A stretch of 64,000 bases of DNA, taken from NCBI RefSeq assembly GCF_023065955.2, contig NC_079873.1, forward strand, positions 97,936,128-98,000,127, in the 5' to 3' direction. The stretch's first letter is position 1. Every line of letters begins with the position of its first letter. The stretch is from Ursus arctos (Eukaryota > Chordata > Mammalia > Carnivora > Ursidae). The notes beneath the pieces are model-generated. The model had not been told where the DNA came from. It saw only the letters and a program-made list of their open reading frames with translations, and did no database searches. Below are positions 60,925-64,000 of this stretch, piece by piece. A program made the position numbers and the translations under genes.

Positions 60925-61800
60925 CAGCTGGAGGGGACCTTAGAGATAAGCCAGTCCCACAGAGCATCACCCCTTGTTTGTCAAAGCTTTAGCAGCTGGG
61001 AGGAGAATGGAGGGCAAAGAAAGAAAAGGTGAAGGCAGGGGAAGTGTGACAGGAATCTGACCCCCCCCTTCCATTTTATCTGGAGAGATGTGGCTTTCAT
61101 CTTTCATTTGTGCTTCGGGTAAGATATAATTTGCAAAATGTGTTTCCCTGCCCACTGTATTCCTCTTCCACTCCCTGAAAGTTTTAAAGCTGAAGGAGAG
61201 CAGAATTTGCCATCCCACAATATGATTCTTTGATGTAAGGATCATCTTGAAGAAACAGCAGACATAAGAAAACCGTGTAAAAGTTCCCCTTTTGTCGGGA
61301 CATTGACATTTATAAGGGAAATCGCCATCTGTAAGGGTGTCTCCCTCTCTGTACCAGGAAGATGTGCATAAATCTCTAGAAACTCTTATCAGTGGAGGAG
61401 AGGACTTAAAGCTGCCTACCAAGCATACTCTAGCTCACTGTGCTTGGCCTGACCGGCTCCTATAACTGGCTCCCCGCACCCCCAACATCTTTTGTCTTTA
61501 GCTGGAGATGGTATTTAAGGTGGCGGCCTGGGCCCTTCCAGGAGCTACTCTGTTTTCCTGGGTCTCTCCTGTGTATGCAGGGGGGGCGTACAAGTTATTA
61601 AACTTGTTTTTCTCCTTCCTGTTAATCTGTTTTCTTTTTCAGTACAGCAGGGGTGGGTGGGTGCCTCAGCCAAGAACCTAGTAGGTGAGAGGAAAAATTA
61701 TTTTTCAACCCGAACAAAGCCAACTCCCTCCTTTTTCAGATAAGAAACTGGAGCCCAGAAAGGTGAAGCTCTAGTCATTGCTTGGTCTGGGCTAAAGCAT
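60925..61800 (-). repeat. Old MIR-type repeat split by the LTR
   Basis: 'ggaggggaccttagagataa' (60931-60950) and 'ttttcagataagaaactgga' + GCCCAGAAAGG (61733-61763) are adjacent halves of a common mammalian block in antisense orientation. The LTR lies between them, so the LTR is younger. Confidence 0.5.
60970..61725 (+). mobile_element. Probable solo LTR of an old endogenous retrovirus
   Basis: The segment has LTR features. A U3-like part precedes 'agatggtatttaaggtggcg', which holds a TATTTAA TATA-like box at about 61510. A short R region follows, with ATTAAA serving as poly(A) signal near 61596, then a T-rich U5 to a CA end near 61725. I see no gag, pol or env sequence on either side, so it is a solo LTR. 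Both edges are estimates, since the start is not clear and no duplication could be defined. The class (gamma-like) is a guess from layout. Confidence 0.55.
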
Positions 61801-62369
61801 CTTCAGGACAGGCTGTAGGCTGTGTCACATCAATCAGCTACATGTTGTTTCTATGGCCATATATCCAGCAGACATTGAACTAGAAAATACCTTTTTCCCC
61901 CCCTTCAACTTTGTGGTGACAGATCTTATAGAATGAATTTAAGAGAAATGCCACTTTCCCCCAAGGCCAGACTTTTGCAAACATTATAAAGGACATAAAG
62001 GCTGACTTGAGTATCCTTTAGCTCTGTCTCCCCATCCACCCTTTTGGTTCCTGTGCTCTATTTTGGCATCCAACCTGCAGGAATTCAGTACCATCAACTA
62101 CCCGATAAACGTCTTTATTCTGATGACAGCTGACAATGTTGGACTTTATCTGAGCCCTACGCTCCTGGAAAACTGCTAGTGAAGAAATCCTCCCAACATT
62201 TGTTTTCCAAAACCCTCTCACTCTTTTATGTTTTAGGAAATGGCTTACAGCAAAGCAAACAAACAAAACCCAAAAACAACTCCATTAAAAACCCCTTCCC
62301 CTATGACTTATTAGATATGGTCTCTGTCCACCTTTCTCACAGCTCCCATAAGAACTGCAGAAGACTCCT

Positions 62370-62770
62370 TTGTTGACCTGTAACAAGGCCAAAGACGGAC
62401 CTTTCCCCTTTTGCTGGAGCCTGCTGAAAGACCAGAGACAGACCGTCCAGTTGCCTGTTCTTTGTCTCATAAATAATCAGCTAAGATTACAATTATTTGT
62501 TCCCATTCAACTAGCTAGATGTGGACATAAACATTTCCGGCTCAGCTGACTGACTGAGACTTCCCCTGAGTACAAGACAATCCCAAATGTAAATCATCCC
62601 ACATGTTCCTTATCTACTCCTCCTAGAAAAGTCTAAGGCAAAATCCATTCTGCTCAGACACTCTGATCTTTCGATCTGGACTGCTTTCCCTATTGCAATA
62701 GCCTGAATAAAATCAATTTCCCTACCTATGCAGTTTTTGTCTTTGATACTTCCTTAGAAAACTCTTTAGC
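62370..62770 (+). mobile_element. Possible second LTR
   Basis: The segment starts near TGTTGACCTGTAACAAGG and ends near CTTTAGCA. It contains AATAAAA at 62705, followed about 60 bases later by its end, as expected for an LTR poly(A) signal and U5. Family and edges are uncertain; it might be another kind of repeat. Confidence 0.4.
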
Positions 62771-62829
62771 AATTTATATGTTTAGTTTGTGTTATATTAT
62801 TTCAATAACAGATGAGAAAACAGAAAAGG

Positions 62830-62945
62830 TGGAATCAAATGTCCTCGTTCTAGTTCAGATCTCTCTGTGTGTTCTTGACCCTTCTGGATCTCAGTTTCTT
62901 CATCTTAAAAAAAAGACATTGGATTTGATAATGTTTAGGATTTTA
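62830..62945 (+). repeat. MIR SINE, partial
   Basis: 'gtgtgttcttgacccttctg' and 'gatctcagtttcttcatctt' are MIR core sequence followed by a diverged tail. Confidence 0.55.
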
Positions 62946-63649
62946 ACATTCCATATTAGTTGATAAATTACATTGTAATTATTTTTAGTTCAATTTATGG
63001 ATGTTATGTGACAGGTCTGGGACTAAGTCTTTTACTTTTTTCTATCCCCTGCGCTGTTTAAAGCAGTTGTTACATGATGTTTATTAAAGAGAAAGAGTTA
63101 TGACTAGCTTGTAGGCTTTTAAGGTAGTTGGGGCTGTTTTAGTATAATGCTTTCAATTCTATAAATGTTTACTGAACAACCGACAGCTGGCTTTCCTGGT
63201 ACATTCCAATATGTGATTGTGACTTTTTTCTTCCTTTTGAAATTAAATTCAAATTATTCAAGTACATTTCAAAAATAAAACCTTAGCAGGCTAAATGTCT
63301 ATAATCAAATATTATTTTCTTTCATTTGGAAAACTAAGTGGTGAGAAAGTTCTTTAATCTCCTAAGGAGAAGTAGATATATATAACTACTGCTAATGGGG
63401 AACCAATTCCAGCAGAATGTGATTTTTTTTTACAGTGCCATTCTATTTATCCATCACTTTGACGATGAAGGTGATGATGATTACAAAATAATAGATGTTA
63501 AACTGTGAAGTAAAGAGAGATCAAACTTTAAAAGGAGAAAACATTTAAATCCCAAGAAGGCCATCTTTTGTGGGGAAGCTGATAGAAGTTCGAAGCAGGA
63601 TCTACAGTACCTAACCGGATGTCAGTAAACTCAAGGTAATTACCAGTTG

Positions 63650-63915
63650 GTCCAATAATAAGTACTGCTAAATTTAACCATGTGCCTGGCACTGTGCTTT
63701 ACAACCATCATCTCACTTGTTCCTCAAGACCAACTTATGAGACAGGTACTATTATTATCATCTTTGTGTTGCAGATGAGGATAGTAGTTCAGCAAGGTTG
63801 TACCAATTCATTGCCTGAGGTTAGAGAGCCAGGAACTGACACAGTCAGTGTTCAAAGCCAGATCTGTCTGACTCCAGAGTCCAGGATCTTAACCACAGCA
63901 CTACAATGCCCAGTC
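63650..63915 (-). repeat. MIR SINE, antisense, nearly full length
   Basis: 'atgtgcctggcactgtgctt', 'gagacaggtactattattat', 'gttgcagatgaggatagtag', 'gagccaggaactgacacagt' and 'gactccagagtccaggatct' + TAACCAC run the whole length of reversed MIR. Confidence 0.85.
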
Positions 63916-64000
63916 CTCGAGGGGTGTGAGGAGAACAATGTAAAAAGGATTATCTGGTTTTTAGTTTTATATTTTAACGCACACAGCATCATTAAGACAA

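Larger units (their letters stand above)
47660..64000 (-). other. TENM1: Probable TENM1 intron upstream of the linker exons (incomplete)
   Basis: No exon of the preceding linker or membrane segment was found on the minus strand to the end of the window, so this is taken as one intron of at least 16.3 kb. It is dense in LINE copies from 47755 to 57042. Stretches with nothing I can name: 50890-54780, 57120-57670, 57911-60140, 60190-60490, 61810-62360 and 62950-63640. The stretch 57960-58480 is pyrimidine-rich on the plus strand and may be decayed L2. Confidence 0.65.

Noticed and set aside
60967..61422. 151-codon minus-strand frame
   Set aside because: It is antisense to the LTR-like segment and matches no protein I know.
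60925..62770. Possibility of a provirus between the two LTR-like segments
   Set aside because: The segments do not resemble one another and the ~650 bases between them contain no recognisable retroviral coding sequence.
1..64000. CRISPR arrays, operons, phage or plasmid features
   Set aside because: The window is a mammalian intron-exon region; tandem arrays seen are simple microsatellites.

Overview
The window is mammalian nuclear DNA from a carnivore, probably a caniform (bear, mustelid or seal type). Three things support this: tRNA-derived SINEs beginning GCGCCTGGGTGGCTCAGT and ending in (AAATA)n and AATCTTT, which are characteristic of Carnivora; 3' ends of a carnivore-type L1; and a background of MIR, L2, MER5A and old L1 copies shared by all placental mammals. 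There are no bacterial or viral gene arrangements. The sequence alone does not fix the species.

The only gene I can support is a central piece of a teneurin on the minus strand, best matched to TENM1 (teneurin-1, X-linked in placental mammals). Five coding exons lie between 47659 and 36575. In transcription order they are 47659-47460 and 46209-45999 (extracellular linker between the membrane segment and the EGF stalk), 41475-41374 (EGF repeat 1), 40028-39834 (EGF repeats 2 and 3) and 36775-36575 (EGF repeats 4 and 5). All joins keep one reading frame and have GT donors and AG acceptors. Repeats 2 and 5 lack one of the six EGF cysteines (Tyr and Phe stand in its place); in teneurins this leaves free cysteines that bridge two chains into a covalent dimer.

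The rest is intronic. From 1 to 36574 I find no further exon, so the intron after EGF5 should be longer than 36 kb. From 47660 to 64000 I also find no upstream exon. These tracts hold layers of transposable elements: old MIR/L2/MER5A, older L1 fragments (26830-27485, 48985-50275, 54840-57042), carnivore-specific L1 ends (6100-6232, 9408-9614, 11990-12968, 47884-48083), nine carnivore SINEs plus one in which a second SINE is nested (and one nested inside an L1), and two LTR-like segments (about 60970-61725 and 62370-62770). Several insertions are flanked by target-site duplications that can be read directly and give relative ages.

I found no previously undescribed system. The points most worth a second look are the in-frame-skippable EGF exons with a weak donor after EGF3, a trinucleotide-rich tract just downstream of the EGF1 donor, nested or inverted insertions, and a GC-richer unassigned segment near 10 kb.
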